A DNA stretch of 26,847 nucleotides from an uncultured Desulfobacterales bacterium (GCA_945787595.1 CALZJV010000064.1:1-26847); one strand, 5' to 3'; positions 1 through 9,355 are shown, counted from the first letter of the stretch. Notes: generated from the sequence alone by a model not told the origin. Numbers and translations: made by a program.

Positions 1-32
1 TATCGAAAAAAGATTTCATCCTTCTGAACCCA

Positions 33-64
33 TTATTCCAACCTTCCAATATTCCATCATTCCA
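33..64. repeat. Tandem array of four 8-nt units ending in TTCCA
   Basis: Four consecutive 8-nt units (33-40, 41-48, 49-56, 57-64) each end in TTCCA while the first three bases vary. The architecture matches one arm of the inverted unit arrays seen elsewhere in this window. The partner arm is not visible and would lie left of base 1 if present. Not coding. Confidence 0.55.
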
Positions 65-300
65 CGGCATTTTTCTTCGGCATAGCCAGTTAACTCTGAT
101 CTGGCCCAGAGGACCAGGTTTTCTAAATTTGAATAAATTGTCACTGTAGTGTTACAGACGTTCCGTCAGTGGATCACCCCAGCTGCCGGCCGCCGGAGTT
201 GTCAGTGGTGGTGCTGACACCTGACACATGAAACTATCATATTCTTTTTTTTGTGACTTCGTGTCTTAGTGGTTGAACTTTTACCGGTATTTCAAATACA
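65..300. other. Intergenic stretch, no gene seen
   Basis: No convincing reading frame was found. The stretch holds a short word-like segment at 251-281 (CTTCGTGTCTTAGTGGTTG), similar in style to the other degenerate intergenic repeats, and a small inverted repeat around 190-200 (GCCGGCCGCCGG). Nothing else is assignable. Confidence 0.4.
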
Positions 301-301
301 A

Positions 302-326
302 TCAGCCCTGTTAGTAGCAGGGCTGA
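302..326 (-). terminator. Hairpin terminator-like element downstream of ETF-QO fragment
   Basis: A perfect 9-bp stem (TCAGCCCTG at 302-310 with CAGGGCTGA at 318-326) encloses a 7-nt loop. It lies just beyond the stop of the minus-strand ferredoxin fragment. The tail on that strand is only moderately T-rich, so termination is plausible but not certain. Confidence 0.55.
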
Positions 327-332
327 CAGTCA

Positions 333-536
333 TTACCGAAAAAAGAGGGAATGTCGAATATTCAAGGTTGTGACACCGTTATAATATGGAATATTTGGGA
401 CCGCCGCCCCCTCGGGGCAGGTCCAGATGATGTTCTCATATGGATCTTTGATCTCACAGGTCTTGCAGTGCAGACAATTTGAAGGATTAAGCTTCAAACG
501 CCTCGTTTCTCCCGCTTTTTCTTCCAATTCATACAC
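333..536 (-). pseudogene. Orphan C-terminal ferredoxin domain of an ETF:quinone oxidoreductase paralogue
   Basis: This minus-strand frame encodes about 67 residues that align with the last ~50 residues of the intact ETF-QO at 891-2564. Shared blocks are [13 protein letters not shown] and WTCPEG, so all four cysteine ligands of the [4Fe-4S] cluster are kept. The flavin and quinone-binding parts are absent: upstream of the GTG at 534-536 the frame runs only about nine more codons before a stop, with no similarity. In intact ETF-QO this domain passes electrons from ETF to FAD and quinone. The fragment is most simply the surviving 3' end of a deleted second copy in opposite orientation. A small free-standing ferredoxin (FixX-like) is possible, but no clear ribosome-binding site is seen. 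The hairpin at 302-326 would have been its terminator. Confidence 0.75.
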
Positions 537-890
537 TTGATTGAACTTGATAAAATTTATAAATTAATGTATGTATTACTCTCGCTCTTTGGGGGCGGAT
601 TTAGCGAAAATTTTGAATTGTGCTTCGGTTTTAGATGCAGCCTGACATGTGGAAAGCTCAAAAAAAGGAATCGATTGGCATACAAATATCGAAAGCGGAA
701 TCGATTGTCAACTTGGATTTTTTGCCAGTTTTATATCCCACAACTCCAGATGCCTCAGTATTTTTTTAATTACTTCATATTACTAAATAGATGCCAACAC
801 TTGTATCAAACTATCGCTTTGGGACACACGAGAGGCTCCTGATTGCAGATCTTTTTGATAAAGAGTCAATAACGAACAGAGGTGGGAAAA
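537..890. promoter_or_regulatory. Leader region of the ETF-QO gene with a repeated 11-mer
   Basis: This is a 354-bp gap without a credible gene; the open frame at 537-842 has no family features and low-complexity composition. The 11-mer GGAATCGATTG occurs at 667-677 and again at 697-707, exactly 30 bp apart (about three helical turns), and contains the palindrome ATCGAT. Such spacing suits a regulator binding twice on one DNA face upstream of the ETF-QO gene, but this is inference. No confident -35/-10 pair was picked. Confidence 0.35.
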
Positions 891-2564
891 ATGAGTGACG
901 AACGCGAATCAATGGAATTTGATGTGGTTTTTGTAGGCGGCGGACCGGCCAGTCTGGCCGGTGCCATAAGGCTCATGCAGTTGGCCAAAGAGAAAAATAT
1001 GAATCTTGAAGTGGCTCTGATTGAAAAAGGGGCCGAAATCGGATCTCATGCATTAAGCGGCGCCGTTATGAATCCTCTTGCACTTAAAGAACTTATTCCG
1101 GATTACGCCGAAAAAGACTGTCCCATCGAAGCGACCGTCAGGGACGATGAGCTGTATTTTCTGACAAGTAGTGGAGCAACCGCTGTACCGTTTATCCCCC
1201 GACAACTGCACAACAAGGGCAATTTCATCATCAGCCTCTCCAGATTCGTCAGATGGCTGGGTGGAATTGCCGAGGAACTGGGGGTCTATATTTTCCCGGG
1301 CTTTGCCGGAAAAGAGGTACTTTACGGCGCCGATCAGCGCACAATCATCGGTGTGCGAACCGGGGATAAGGGAATCGGGCCTGATGGCGAACCAAAATCA
1401 AATTTTGAACCGGGAATCGATCTGCAGGCCAAGGTAACCGTATTCGGTGAGGGCGCACGCGGCAGTCTACTAAAAGAAATTGCCGCCAAACTGGATATTT
1501 TTTCCGGCAAAATGCCCCAGGTTTTCGAAACGGGGATCGAAGAAGTCATTCAGATTCCGGAAAAAAACTATTTTGCCACCAGCAAGGGCAACGATCTCCA
1601 TTTTATGGGATATCCGATAGGTCTTGGCATACCGGGCGGCGGGTTTATTTACGAGATGAAAGACAACAGGTTGACCATCGGCTATCTGACCGGACTCTGC
1701 TACCGGAATCCTATGCTAGATCTGTACGAGACCTTCATGAAATTCAAGCTCCATCCTTTTATTGCGGATATCATCAAAGGTGGTAAGGTTATTGAGGCCG
1801 GAGCTCGCGTAGTTTCTACCGGCGGATATTATTCGGTCCCCAAACTTGCGGTAGACGGTGGTATTTTTATCGGCGGCAGCGCAGCCATGCAATACATGCC
1901 GGGATTAAAAGGAATTCATGTTTCCATGAAGTCGGGCATGCTGGCCGCCGAAGCGATCATCGAGGCCCTGGAGAAAGGAAGTTTTAACCAGGAAACCCTG
2001 GAGTCCTACCCCCGGTTGTTTGAAGAGAGCTGGGTAAAAGACGAATTGTATGAAGGACGAAATTTTTACCAGGCCATCTCCAAAACCAATCTATCAAAAA
2101 TTATCTTTCTGGGCACGCAATATGTGACAAAAGGCCGCGGCCTAATTGACCGTATGCCCTTGGAGGAAGACTACAAAACCTTAATGCCTTTAAATGGTAC
2201 TCCTAAAGAAACCCAATCAAATTTCGACACCAAAGCATATGATGGTGTCTTGTATATAGATAAACTCACCAGTGTTTACCTGTCCAAGACAAAGCACCGA
2301 GAAGATCAACCGTCCCATATTATTGTTCATGACACAAATTTGTGCGTCACTGAATGTTACAATACGTATCAAAGTCCCTGTACGAGATTCTGCCCGGGCA
2401 ACGTATATGAAATCGAGTTGGATGAAAAAACATCAGCGCCACAGCTTAAACTTAGTCCGTCCAATTGTCTGCACTGTAAAACCTGCGACATAAAGGATCC
2501 GTACAATAATATTACCTGGACCTGCCCGGAAGGGGGCGAAGGTCCTGGATATACGCTGCTGTAG
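891..2564 (+). CDS. Electron-transfer flavoprotein:quinone oxidoreductase (ETF-QO)
   Basis: This membrane-associated flavoprotein takes electrons from reduced ETF and delivers them to the quinone pool. The N-terminus carries the dinucleotide-binding glycines ([10 protein letters not shown], residues 12-21) for FAD. The C-terminus carries the ferredoxin-like domain with cluster ligands in NCLHCKTC and WTCPEG. At 557 residues the length is normal for the family. I chose ATG 891 over the in-frame GTG at 882 because AGAGGTGG lies about 6 nt upstream of 891 and overlaps 882. The gene converges with etfA, 28 bp away. With the ETF subunits and acyl-CoA dehydrogenase next door it completes an electron path from acyl-CoA oxidation to menaquinone. 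The symbols etfD or fixC are used in some genomes for relatives; I assign neither. Confidence 0.95.
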   Translation: MSDERESMEFDVVFVGGGPASLAGAIRLMQLAKEKNMNLEVALIEKGAEIGSHALSGAVMNPLALKELIPDYAEKDCPIEATVRDDELYFLTSSGATAVPFIPRQLHNKGNFIISLSRFVRWLGGIAEELGVYIFPGFAGKEVLYGADQRTIIGVRTGDKGIGPDGEPKSNFEPGIDLQAKVTVFGEGARGSLLKEIAAKLDIFSGKMPQVFETGIEEVIQIPEKNYFATSKGNDLHFMGYPIGLGIPGGGFIYEMKDNRLTIGYLTGLCYRNPMLDLYETFMKFKLHPFIADIIKGGKVIEAGARVVSTGGYYSVPKLAVDGGIFIGGSAAMQYMPGLKGIHVSMKSGMLAAEAIIEALEKGSFNQETLESYPRLFEESWVKDELYEGRNFYQAISKTNLSKIIFLGTQYVTKGRGLIDRMPLEEDYKTLMPLNGTPKETQSNFDTKAYDGVLYIDKLTSVYLSKTKHREDQPSHIIVHDTNLCVTECYNTYQSPCTRFCPGNVYEIELDEKTSAPQLKLSPSNCLHCKTCDIKDPYNNITWTCPEGGEGPGYTLL

Positions 2565-2592
2565 GCAAAGGTCTCATTTTAAAACAGGCTCA

Positions 2593-3555
2593 TCATTTCA
2601 TTTTTTTCACTTCTTCCGCCATTGCCGGAACCACTTCCGCCAGGTCGCCGACAACACCCAGATCCGCCTTTGAAAAAATGGGTGCTTCCGGATCCTTGTT
2701 GATAGCCACAATAAATTTGGAGGTCGACATGCCGGCCAGATGTTGTATGGCTCCAGATATACCGCAGGCAACGTACAACACAGGCGAAACAACTTTACCG
2801 GTCTGCCCGACCTGATCGCTGTGCGGACGCCAGCCTTCATCAACCGCAGAGCGCGAAGCCCCCACAGCACCGCCAAATGCGGCCGCCAACTGTTCTATGG
2901 CGTCAAAATTTCCGCCGGTTCCACGGCCGCCGGACACGATAATATCCGCTTCGGTAAGCTCGATTTTATCACCGGTATCCATGCTCTTTTCGGCAACCGA
3001 TGTTTTGACCTCTCCCACATTGACGGAAGCTTTTTCAACCACGCTATCTTTGGCTGTCTCGACAATGTCCATCACATTCGGACGAATCGCTATAATTTGC
3101 GGAAAGCCCTCGATTTCAACATCTGCGAAAATTTTCCCACCGAACATCGGGCGCGTGCAAATTAATTTACCGTCATCCAGCTTGATCGCCGTACAGTCCA
3201 TGGCCAGACCTGCATCCAATCTGGCGGCCAATCGAGCGGACTGATCTTTTCCCTGGACAGAGGCACCGATGAGAATCACCGCCGGGTCCACGGATTGAAT
3301 CAGATCGGCAATGACATTGGTATACGCATCCGTGGTATACTCCGCCAGCGCCGGATCATCGGCCACCAGTATTTTGTCGGGTCCATATTTTGCCAGTTCT
3401 TCGGCAATACCCTCAACACCGGATCCGACAACCACTGCGGTCAAATCGGAGCCTAGACCATCGGCAATGCGACGGCCCTCACTGACGCCTTCGAAAGACA
3501 CTTTGCGAAATACACCATCTCTTTGTTCTGTAATAACAAACACTCCCTGTGCCAT
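2593..3555 (-). CDS. etfA: Electron transfer flavoprotein, alpha subunit
   Basis: The alpha subunit of the soluble heterodimeric ETF holds the FAD that accepts electrons from acyl-CoA dehydrogenases. The C-terminal FAD domain is clear: SGGRGTGG (208-215), GASRS (232-236), [11 protein letters not shown] (248-258) and the GISGAIQH loop (265-272). The length of 320 residues is standard. The start was placed at ATG 3555 (MAQGVFV) because AGGAGAT sits 5 nt upstream; the longer frame from 3576 lacks that support. It follows etfB by about 80 bp on the same strand and is the last gene of the catabolic series, converging with the ETF-QO gene. Confidence 0.96.
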   Translation of the reverse strand: MAQGVFVITEQRDGVFRKVSFEGVSEGRRIADGLGSDLTAVVVGSGVEGIAEELAKYGPDKILVADDPALAEYTTDAYTNVIADLIQSVDPAVILIGASVQGKDQSARLAARLDAGLAMDCTAIKLDDGKLICTRPMFGGKIFADVEIEGFPQIIAIRPNVMDIVETAKDSVVEKASVNVGEVKTSVAEKSMDTGDKIELTEADIIVSGGRGTGGNFDAIEQLAAAFGGAVGASRSAVDEGWRPHSDQVGQTGKVVSPVLYVACGISGAIQHLAGMSTSKFIVAINKDPEAPIFSKADLGVVGDLAEVVPAMAEEVKKMK

Positions 3556-3636
3556 ATTGATCTCCTTTATAACCAAAGCAGGTTTTAAATCTTTTATTTA
3601 GAAACTTGTTACCGTCATAGAGCATCGTGTTTGGGA

Positions 3637-4425
3637 TTATATAATTTTAGATTCCTCATGCAGGACTCTAACTAGCTCTGCGGCTTTATCCCGGGCGGAC
3701 TCACCCTCAATTATTTTCACCGCCTGCCGTTCAGGTGGAAAATTCAATGCTTTAATCTTGACTTTACGATTTGCCGCGCCAACCATGCCTGAATCGACAC
3801 CCAGATCGGCGACGGTTTTGACTTCCACCGGTTTCTTTTTAGCTTTCATAATGCCGGGCAAAGAAGCATAACGCGGTTCGTTCAACCCCCGCTGGGTGGT
3901 AAACAAGGCCGGCAAGGCGGCCTCGACCACCACGGTTCCGCCTTCAATGGTGCGGTGGCATTTGATCTTGCCGTCCAGCACCTCAGCTTTGATTACCATG
4001 GAAATTTGCGGAATGTCTAAAAATTCGGCCACACCCGCGGCGACCTGGTAATTGTCCTCATCCACGGCCCGGTGCCCGGCAATGATCAGGTCACACCCAA
4101 TCTCCTTGACGGCGGCGGCCAGTATTTTGGCGGTTGCCAGCGCGTCGCTGCCTTCAGCGGCTGGATCGTTGATGTGAATCCCTTTATCGGCACCCATGGC
4201 CAGAGCGGTTCGTATGGTTTCCACGGTCTTTTGCGGTCCCATGGATACAACGGTCACAGCTCCGCCCTGGGCATCTCTGATTTGCAGGGCCTCTTCCACC
4301 GCAATCTCATCGTAAGGATTCATTACCCATTTTATATCCTGCTTTTTTATAGACACCCCGTCGCCTTCAATTTCAATCAATGATTCGGTGTCCGGCACCC
4401 GTTTTACCAAAACGACTATTTCCAT
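3637..4425 (-). CDS. etfB: Electron transfer flavoprotein, beta subunit
   Basis: The beta subunit pairs with EtfA and, in typical ETFs, binds AMP. The N-terminus (MEIVVLVKRVPDTE) and the segment around residues 36-48 (MNPYDEIAVEEAL) are family hallmarks, as is AGHRAVDEDNYQV near residues 116-128. The length of 262 residues is typical. AAAGGAG precedes the ATG. It is transcribed ahead of etfA. Whether this ETF is the non-bifurcating or the electron-bifurcating type cannot be decided by eye; association with an ETF-QO and a single dehydrogenase favours the non-bifurcating type. Confidence 0.95.
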   Translation of the reverse strand: MEIVVLVKRVPDTESLIEIEGDGVSIKKQDIKWVMNPYDEIAVEEALQIRDAQGGAVTVVSMGPQKTVETIRTALAMGADKGIHINDPAAEGSDALATAKILAAAVKEIGCDLIIAGHRAVDEDNYQVAAGVAEFLDIPQISMVIKAEVLDGKIKCHRTIEGGTVVVEAALPALFTTQRGLNEPRYASLPGIMKAKKKPVEVKTVADLGVDSGMVGAANRKVKIKALNFPPERQAVKIIEGESARDKAAELVRVLHEESKII

Positions 4426-4504
4426 ACTGTACTCCTTTCATACTACCGAAATTGGTTTAACATATTATATCTTTTACTGGGAAGTTGCTCTAGCGGATTA
4501 AGGT

Positions 4505-4640
4505 TGGCCTGTTACCCGTCAGCCCGATGCCCCGTGGGCCCGTTGGCCGGTTGGCCCGTTTTCCTTCGATAACATCCTTTTTTATCAGCCAACCGGCTAA
4601 ACGGGCTAAACCGACTTAACCGACTAACCGGTCAACGGGC
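4505..4640. repeat. Inverted pair of 8-nt unit arrays (CCCGTT/AACGGG type)
   Basis: Left arm 4505-4560 is seven consecutive 8-nt units; the last three read GGCCCGTT, GGCCGGTT, GGCCCGTT. The right arm, about 4588-4640, consists of complementary 8-10-nt units (AACCGGCT, AACCGACT, AACCGGTC and relatives). The best paired block is 4538-4555 with 4588-4606, one mismatch and one bulge. The right arm runs directly into the stop codon of the dehydrogenase gene (4641-4643), whose last sense codons, AAC CGG, look like part of a unit. RNA from the minus strand could fold into a long GC-rich hairpin and may act as a terminator or processing signal between the dehydrogenase and etfB. Confidence 0.75.
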
Positions 4641-5804
4641 TTACCGGTTTGCCTTGCGGATTCCGAGCTGATCCAGGGCAATAATCCATTTACAAATATT
4701 GGCTGAGCCTTCCACCATGGTATAGGTGGGCGCATCTCTGTAAAAGCGGGCCACCGGGTATTCGGTGGAATACCCGTAAGCGCCCAGAATCCGCATGGCA
4801 TAGTTGGCGCATTTGTTAGCGACTTCACCCGCCAAGTATTTGGCCTGGGCAACATCCAGTCCGTTATTCAGCCTGCCCTCATCCTTGGCCCAGGCTGCTT
4901 TGTAAACCACCAACCGGGCGGCTTCCAATTCCGCCGACATTTGGGCAATCAGATCCTGGTTCATTTGGAATTCACCGATCAGTTTGCCGAATTGTTTGCG
5001 TTCTTTACAATATTTTATGGCTTCATCCAGACAGGCTTGGCCCACCCCGATCCCGCCGGCGGCGGCTGAAAGCCGCGTCTGGTTCAGGGAGCCAAAAAGA
5101 ATCTTGGCACCATCCCCCGGATTTCCAAGAATATTCGCCTTGGGCAGTTTTGTATCGGTCAGATAAATTTCACCGGTGGGTGAGGATCGAGAACCCATTT
5201 TATCCAGAGCCGTTGTCCGGATGTCATTGAAATTTTTAACCTCTACAACAAAAGCCGAAAGCCCTTTCGCCCCTTTTGATCGATCGGTGTAAGCATAGTA
5301 AATGATGGCATCGGCCACATCGGCATTGGAAATCCAAGTTTTGGATCCGTTGACCAGCCAGTGATCTCCTTTGTCCTCAGCCTTGGATTTAATAGCCATT
5401 ACATCGGAACCCGCATCCGGTTCAGTCATAGCGAAGGCACCCACATACTCGGCAGTGACCAGCTTGGGAATATATTTTTCTTTGAGATCGTCACTGCCAT
5501 AGGTAAATATGGTGTAGGCACATCCCAGGGTCTGCATATTGATCTGAACCCTGAGGGAGCTGGAGGCCCGGGCAATTTCCTCGGTAACAATCATGGCCGC
5601 CAGCCAGCCCATTTCAGATCCACCGTATTGCTCCGGGATAACCGTTCCGAACAATCCCAGCTCTCCCATGGGTTTGACGACTTCTTCGTAAGGGAAATAG
5701 TGCTTCTCATCCCATTCGTCGGCAAATGGTGCGATTTTTTCGCCGGCGAAATCGCGAACCATATCCCTTAACATCTCAAGTTCTTCGGGCAGACTAAAAT
5801 CCAT
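4641..5804 (-). CDS. Acyl-CoA dehydrogenase, probably glutaryl-CoA dehydrogenase (non-decarboxylating type)
   Basis: This FAD enzyme introduces a 2,3-double bond into an acyl-CoA and passes electrons to ETF. Family signs are TEPDAGSD (127-134), WISN (157-160), LNQTRLSAAAGG (240-251), the RKQFG block (269-273) and the catalytic base Glu365 in MVEGSANI. Arg85 in SSLRVQ sits where glutaryl-CoA dehydrogenases keep the arginine that binds the substrate carboxylate. Long stretches, notably the C-terminal RFYRDAPTY to GIRKANR, closely resemble the non-decarboxylating enzyme of Desulfococcus multivorans as I recall it; this was not computed. The length is 387 residues. AGGAGGAAAG precedes the ATG. 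Neighbours (CoA-transferase, importer, ETF) fit oxidation of glutaryl-CoA to glutaconyl-CoA. No glutaconyl-CoA decarboxylase lies in the window. Confidence 0.85.
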   Translation of the reverse strand: MDFSLPEELEMLRDMVRDFAGEKIAPFADEWDEKHYFPYEEVVKPMGELGLFGTVIPEQYGGSEMGWLAAMIVTEEIARASSSLRVQINMQTLGCAYTIFTYGSDDLKEKYIPKLVTAEYVGAFAMTEPDAGSDVMAIKSKAEDKGDHWLVNGSKTWISNADVADAIIYYAYTDRSKGAKGLSAFVVEVKNFNDIRTTALDKMGSRSSPTGEIYLTDTKLPKANILGNPGDGAKILFGSLNQTRLSAAAGGIGVGQACLDEAIKYCKERKQFGKLIGEFQMNQDLIAQMSAELEAARLVVYKAAWAKDEGRLNNGLDVAQAKYLAGEVANKCANYAMRILGAYGYSTEYPVARFYRDAPTYTMVEGSANICKWIIALDQLGIRKANR

Positions 5805-5844
5805 TTTCTTTCCTCCTAGTGAGTATATTTCCCGCGGTGTATTT

Positions 5845-5868
5845 AAGCGGTGTATACAGTATACGCTT
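5845..5868. promoter_or_regulatory. Candidate operator upstream of the dehydrogenase gene
   Basis: The palindrome GTATACAGTATAC (5852-5864) is flanked by AAGCG on the left and GCTT on the right, giving an imperfect dyad of about 24 bp. It is preceded by a direct repeat of GCGGTGTAT (5834-5842 and 5847-5855). It lies 41-64 bp upstream of the dehydrogenase start, where a TetR/FadR-type repressor would act. No such regulator gene is in the window, so the assignment is structural only. Confidence 0.4.
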
Positions 5869-5974
5869 TTCGGTCAAAGGAGAAACTATAGAGGAAGGCG
5901 GTAGGTGTGTCAAGTCAGAAAGCTTCTAAAAAATTGGGAATTTCACTTTATAATGATTAAACAAAAACCAGTAT

Positions 5975-6688
5975 CTAGCCGCCCAGATAAGCCTCTTTCA
6001 CCTTGGGATTGTCCATAAGATTCCGCGCCAAACCCTCAAGAACAATTTCACCGGTTTCGATCACAAAGGCATGATCGGCCACGTTCAGAGCAGCTTTCGC
6101 ATTTTGTTCCACAAGCAGGATCGTGGTACCGGACTCGTTTAACTGTTTGATGACTGAAAAAATCTCCCGGACAATCAGAGGTGCAAGCCCCATGGAGGGT
6201 TCATCCAGCAAAAGCAGCTCCGGTCGGCCCATCAATGCCCGCGCAATGGCCAACATCTGCTGCTCACCACCGGATAGGGTGCCAGCCACCTGTTTGGCAC
6301 GTCTTTCCAAAATCGGAAACAGCTTAAGAACTGTACCGATCCTCTCCTGAATTTCCTGGCGGTTTCGCCGTTTGTAATAGAGATACGCACCAAGATTAAT
6401 ATTGTCCTGAACCGTCAAATGAGCAAAAATTTGCCTGCCTTCCGGTACCTGGGAAATACCGAAAGACACAATCCTGTTAGCGGGAAGACTGGTGATGTCC
6501 CGGTCTTTGTATAAAATGCGCCCATCCCGGGCTTTTATCAAACCGGAGATGGTCTTGAGCAGGGTTGATTTTCCAGCACCGTTGGCACCGATAATCGAAA
6601 CCACTTCTCCCTTCGGAACCTCGATGGAAACTCCCTTAAGCGCCGCAATGCTGTCATAATAGGCCCTAAGGTTCTCAATCCTAAGCAT
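5975..6688 (-). CDS. livF: Branched-chain-amino-acid-type ABC importer, ATPase LivF
   Basis: This cytoplasmic ATPase is the second of two that drive the importer. Walker A is GANGAGKST (34-42), the ABC signature is LSGGEQQ (138-144) and Walker B is LLLLDEP (158-164). At 237 residues it has the usual LivF size. It overlaps the end of livG by 8 bp, implying translational coupling. LivF-family transporters also carry amides, urea and aromatic or dicarboxylic acids, so the name does not fix the substrate. Confidence 0.93.
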   Translation of the reverse strand: MLRIENLRAYYDSIAALKGVSIEVPKGEVVSIIGANGAGKSTLLKTISGLIKARDGRILYKDRDITSLPANRIVSFGISQVPEGRQIFAHLTVQDNINLGAYLYYKRRNRQEIQERIGTVLKLFPILERRAKQVAGTLSGGEQQMLAIARALMGRPELLLLDEPSMGLAPLIVREIFSVIKQLNESGTTILLVEQNAKAALNVADHAFVIETGEIVLEGLARNLMDNPKVKEAYLGG

Positions 6689-7472
6689 AGTCCTCCTCGC
6701 CGCCTAGATAGGCTTCAATAACTTCGGGATTGTTTTGAACCTCCTCCGGGGAGCCTTCGGCAATCTTCTCACCGTAGTTGAGCACCATGATTTCGTCGGA
6801 AATGTCCATGACGACTTTCATGTCATGTTCCACCAACAAGACGGTGATGCCTTTGTCTTTGATGCGTTTGACCAATTCCGCGGCCATCTGCGTTTCGGTT
6901 TCATTAAGACCGGCTGCAGGTTCATCCAGGCAGACCAGTTCAGGCTCGGTGGCCAGAGCACGGCCGATTTCTAAAATTTTCCGTTCACCCAACGGGAGAC
7001 CGTCTGCGGACTCTTTAAATTTGCCGGCCAAGCCAATGAAATCCAAAATATCCATAGCTCTGGACCGCATTTCCTCCTCTTTTTGTTTCATCTTAGGCAG
7101 TCTCAAGCCGGAGGCTAATAAGGATGACCGGACTCGTGTGTGACAGCCCACCATGACGTTTTCAAGTACCGTCATGTTCGTAAACAGCTCAACGGTCTGA
7201 AATGTGCGTGAAATACCATGCTTTGCAATCTCATGGGCCTTAAGGTTTTCGATGGGTTGGTCTTTGAACCGAACCGTACCTTCAGTCGGTGGAAACGTAC
7301 CGGTAATGACGTTAAATAGCGTGGTTTTGCCGGCACCATTGGGTCCGATGATAGCTTTGATGATGCCATTTTTAACCCGAAAATTTAAGTTGGCAAGTGC
7401 CGTAAGGCCCCCAAAGGCCATAACAACATCACGTACCTCTAAGATATAATCTGGGTTATTCTCGTTCACCAA
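6681..7472 (-). CDS. livG: Branched-chain-amino-acid-type ABC importer, ATPase LivG
   Basis: This is the first ATPase of the importer. Walker A is GPNGAGKT (43-50). The signature is the degenerate LPLGERK form usual in LivG, followed by VCLDEPAAGLNETE (Walker B and D-loop). It has 263 residues. The start is TTG 7472 or GTG 7469, with AGGA at the end of livM as ribosome-binding site; no ATG is available nearby. It lies 5 bp after livM and overlaps livF. Confidence 0.92.
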   Translation of the reverse strand: MVNENNPDYILEVRDVVMAFGGLTALANLNFRVKNGIIKAIIGPNGAGKTTLFNVITGTFPPTEGTVRFKDQPIENLKAHEIAKHGISRTFQTVELFTNMTVLENVMVGCHTRVRSSLLASGLRLPKMKQKEEEMRSRAMDILDFIGLAGKFKESADGLPLGERKILEIGRALATEPELVCLDEPAAGLNETETQMAAELVKRIKDKGITVLLVEHDMKVVMDISDEIMVLNYGEKIAEGSPEEVQNNPEVIEAYLGGEEDYA

Positions 7473-7477
7473 AATAT

Positions 7478-8431
7478 CTAATTCCTGAACCAGCCTTTTA
7501 CAATGCCCGGTATCCCAAAGAGCCCATGGGGCAAAAAGATGGTGACCAATAACAGAATGACACCGTAGACGATCACTTCGAATTCCTCAAAGAAATGCAG
7601 CCATTCAAAACTTAAAAAGGTGAAGAGAAATGCCCCGATGATGGCTCCCCAAATTTCGTGCATCCCGCCCAGGGAAATCATGATCAGAAGTTTAATCGAA
7701 AAGAAAAGGTCAAACGTTGATGGGTTAATAAAGTTCATATAGTGGGCGTAGAGGCTTCCGGCCAGGGCTGCCAGAATGGCCGAATAGACAAAAACAATGA
7801 TCTTGTACCTGGAGACATCCACCCCCATGGCGCTAGAAGCCGGCTCACTAGCATGGATGGCCCGTAAAGCACGTCCCGTGCGGGATTTAATGACGTTAAT
7901 GGTAAAAATAAATACAGCAAAAACAAAAAACCAAACCAGATAGTAGTACTTTTCGATAGAATCGAAGGTAAATCCGAACAGGCTCAATCCCGGAATATCG
8001 CTCATACCATCAGGGCCACCCGTCCACTCGACCTCTTCGTTAAAGACGATGAAAACTATGATCCCGAAAGCCAAGGTGGCCATAGCAAGGTAGTGGCCTC
8101 TAAGTTTAAGGGATGGAACGCCTACTAATACGGCCACTATTGCGGCCACAATCATGCCGATCAGCATGCAAAGCCACGGATTCATGCCATATTGAGCCGT
8201 CAGAATACCGGAAATATAAGCGCCGACACCGAAAAAGGCAGCCTGCCCAAGAGATATCTGGCCGGTGTAACCCATCAACAGACTGAGTCCAATGGTGATC
8301 AGACAATAAATACCGGCAAAAATCATTAGGTCCGGATAATTTCCAATTACGGGAATTCTCCCCGCAATCCATGGAAAGACAACGATGAACAACGCAAATA
8401 CGGCTATAGGAAGCTTGCGAATCCGAACCAT
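7478..8431 (-). CDS. livM: Branched-chain-amino-acid-type ABC importer, permease LivM
   Basis: This is an inner-membrane permease subunit with about eight to ten hydrophobic segments. The family block GLSLLMGYTGQISLGQAAF (residues 47-65) and the EAA-like loop SRTGRALRAIHASEPASSAMG near residue 190 identify LivM. The length is 317 residues. It is separated from livH by only 2 bp and from livG by 5 bp. Confidence 0.92.
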   Translation of the reverse strand: MVRIRKLPIAVFALFIVVFPWIAGRIPVIGNYPDLMIFAGIYCLITIGLSLLMGYTGQISLGQAAFFGVGAYISGILTAQYGMNPWLCMLIGMIVAAIVAVLVGVPSLKLRGHYLAMATLAFGIIVFIVFNEEVEWTGGPDGMSDIPGLSLFGFTFDSIEKYYYLVWFFVFAVFIFTINVIKSRTGRALRAIHASEPASSAMGVDVSRYKIIVFVYSAILAALAGSLYAHYMNFINPSTFDLFFSIKLLIMISLGGMHEIWGAIIGAFLFTFLSFEWLHFFEEFEVIVYGVILLLVTIFLPHGLFGIPGIVKGWFRN

Positions 8432-8433
8432 GG

Positions 8434-9336
8434 TTAAAACCTTTTGATCTTGCTGATCTCAACACTACCCAGCAATCCACTCGGTTTAAAAAAAAGCACC
8501 GCCAGCATCACAATCAAGGCAAATGCATCTTTATAGCCGGAGGAAATTAATCCGGCTCCGAAGGATTCGATGGTCCCGATGATCAATCCACCCAGAATGG
8601 CGCCTGGAAAGCTTCCCAGGCCCCCAAGTATAACAGCCCCGAATCCCTTTATCGCCAGCATGGCACCCCGATCATATTCCATCAACGAAATGGGTGTCAC
8701 GGTGATGCCCGCCACTGCGCCGATTGCAGCCGATAGGGAAAATGAAAGCATGATCATCCATTTTACATTAATTCCCACCAGACTGGCGGCATCCGGATTG
8801 TCGGCACAGGCACTCATGGCCTTGCCGATGATAGTTTTTTCAAAAAATAAGGTCAACAGGATAACAGTGATAATCAAGAATCCAATGACCCAGAAATATT
8901 GAGGCTGGATAATAGCTCCGAAAAAATTGATAGGAGTCCGTCCTGTAAAGGCAGGTAAATCGAAGGGGTCTTTACCCCAAATAAACATGGCGATGCCTTT
9001 TATTATGATGGACGCTGCTATGGTTGCAATGATCAATGTCAACACCGAAGGCTGTCGAATCGGACGAATGGCCAGCCGATCCAGCAGCATGCCCACCAAT
9101 GTGACAATAATTATCGTCAATGGAAACGCCAAAAGAAGGGGAAGTCCCGCGGTCACGTGTAAAAAGACCATGACAAGTCCGCCCAGCATAACAAACTCGC
9201 CCTGGGCCAGGTTGATAATCTCGGTGACGTTATAGATTATATTGAATCCGATGGCCACCATGGCATAAATGCTGCCCACGGTCAGTCCGGTGATCAAGTA
9301 CTGAACAAGCTGGCTGGCGAAGGTTATTTTTTCCAT
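8434..9336 (-). CDS. livH: Branched-chain-amino-acid-type ABC importer, permease LivH
   Basis: This is the partner permease of LivM. The N-terminal block TVGSIYAMVAIGFNIIYNVT followed by INLAQGEFVMLGG is diagnostic of LivH, and FGAVILGGLGSFPGAILGGL occurs near residue 235. It has 300 residues and several transmembrane helices. The ribosome-binding site is weak (AAAG). A hairpin terminator separates it from livK, so the membrane and ATPase genes probably receive less transcription than the binding protein. Confidence 0.93.
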   Translation of the reverse strand: MEKITFASQLVQYLITGLTVGSIYAMVAIGFNIIYNVTEIINLAQGEFVMLGGLVMVFLHVTAGLPLLLAFPLTIIIVTLVGMLLDRLAIRPIRQPSVLTLIIATIAASIIIKGIAMFIWGKDPFDLPAFTGRTPINFFGAIIQPQYFWVIGFLIITVILLTLFFEKTIIGKAMSACADNPDAASLVGINVKWMIMLSFSLSAAIGAVAGITVTPISLMEYDRGAMLAIKGFGAVILGGLGSFPGAILGGLIIGTIESFGAGLISSGYKDAFALIVMLAVLFFKPSGLLGSVEISKIKRF

Positions 9337-9355
9337 TGATCTTTATTTCACAAAA

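Noticed and set aside
537..842. 101-codon plus-strand open frame before the ETF-QO gene
   Set aside because: Odd composition, no ribosome-binding site, no family motif; it spans the region of repeated 11-mers and reads as leader sequence.
882..890. GTG 882 as start of the ETF-QO gene
   Set aside because: It lies inside the ribosome-binding site AGAGGTGG that serves ATG 891.
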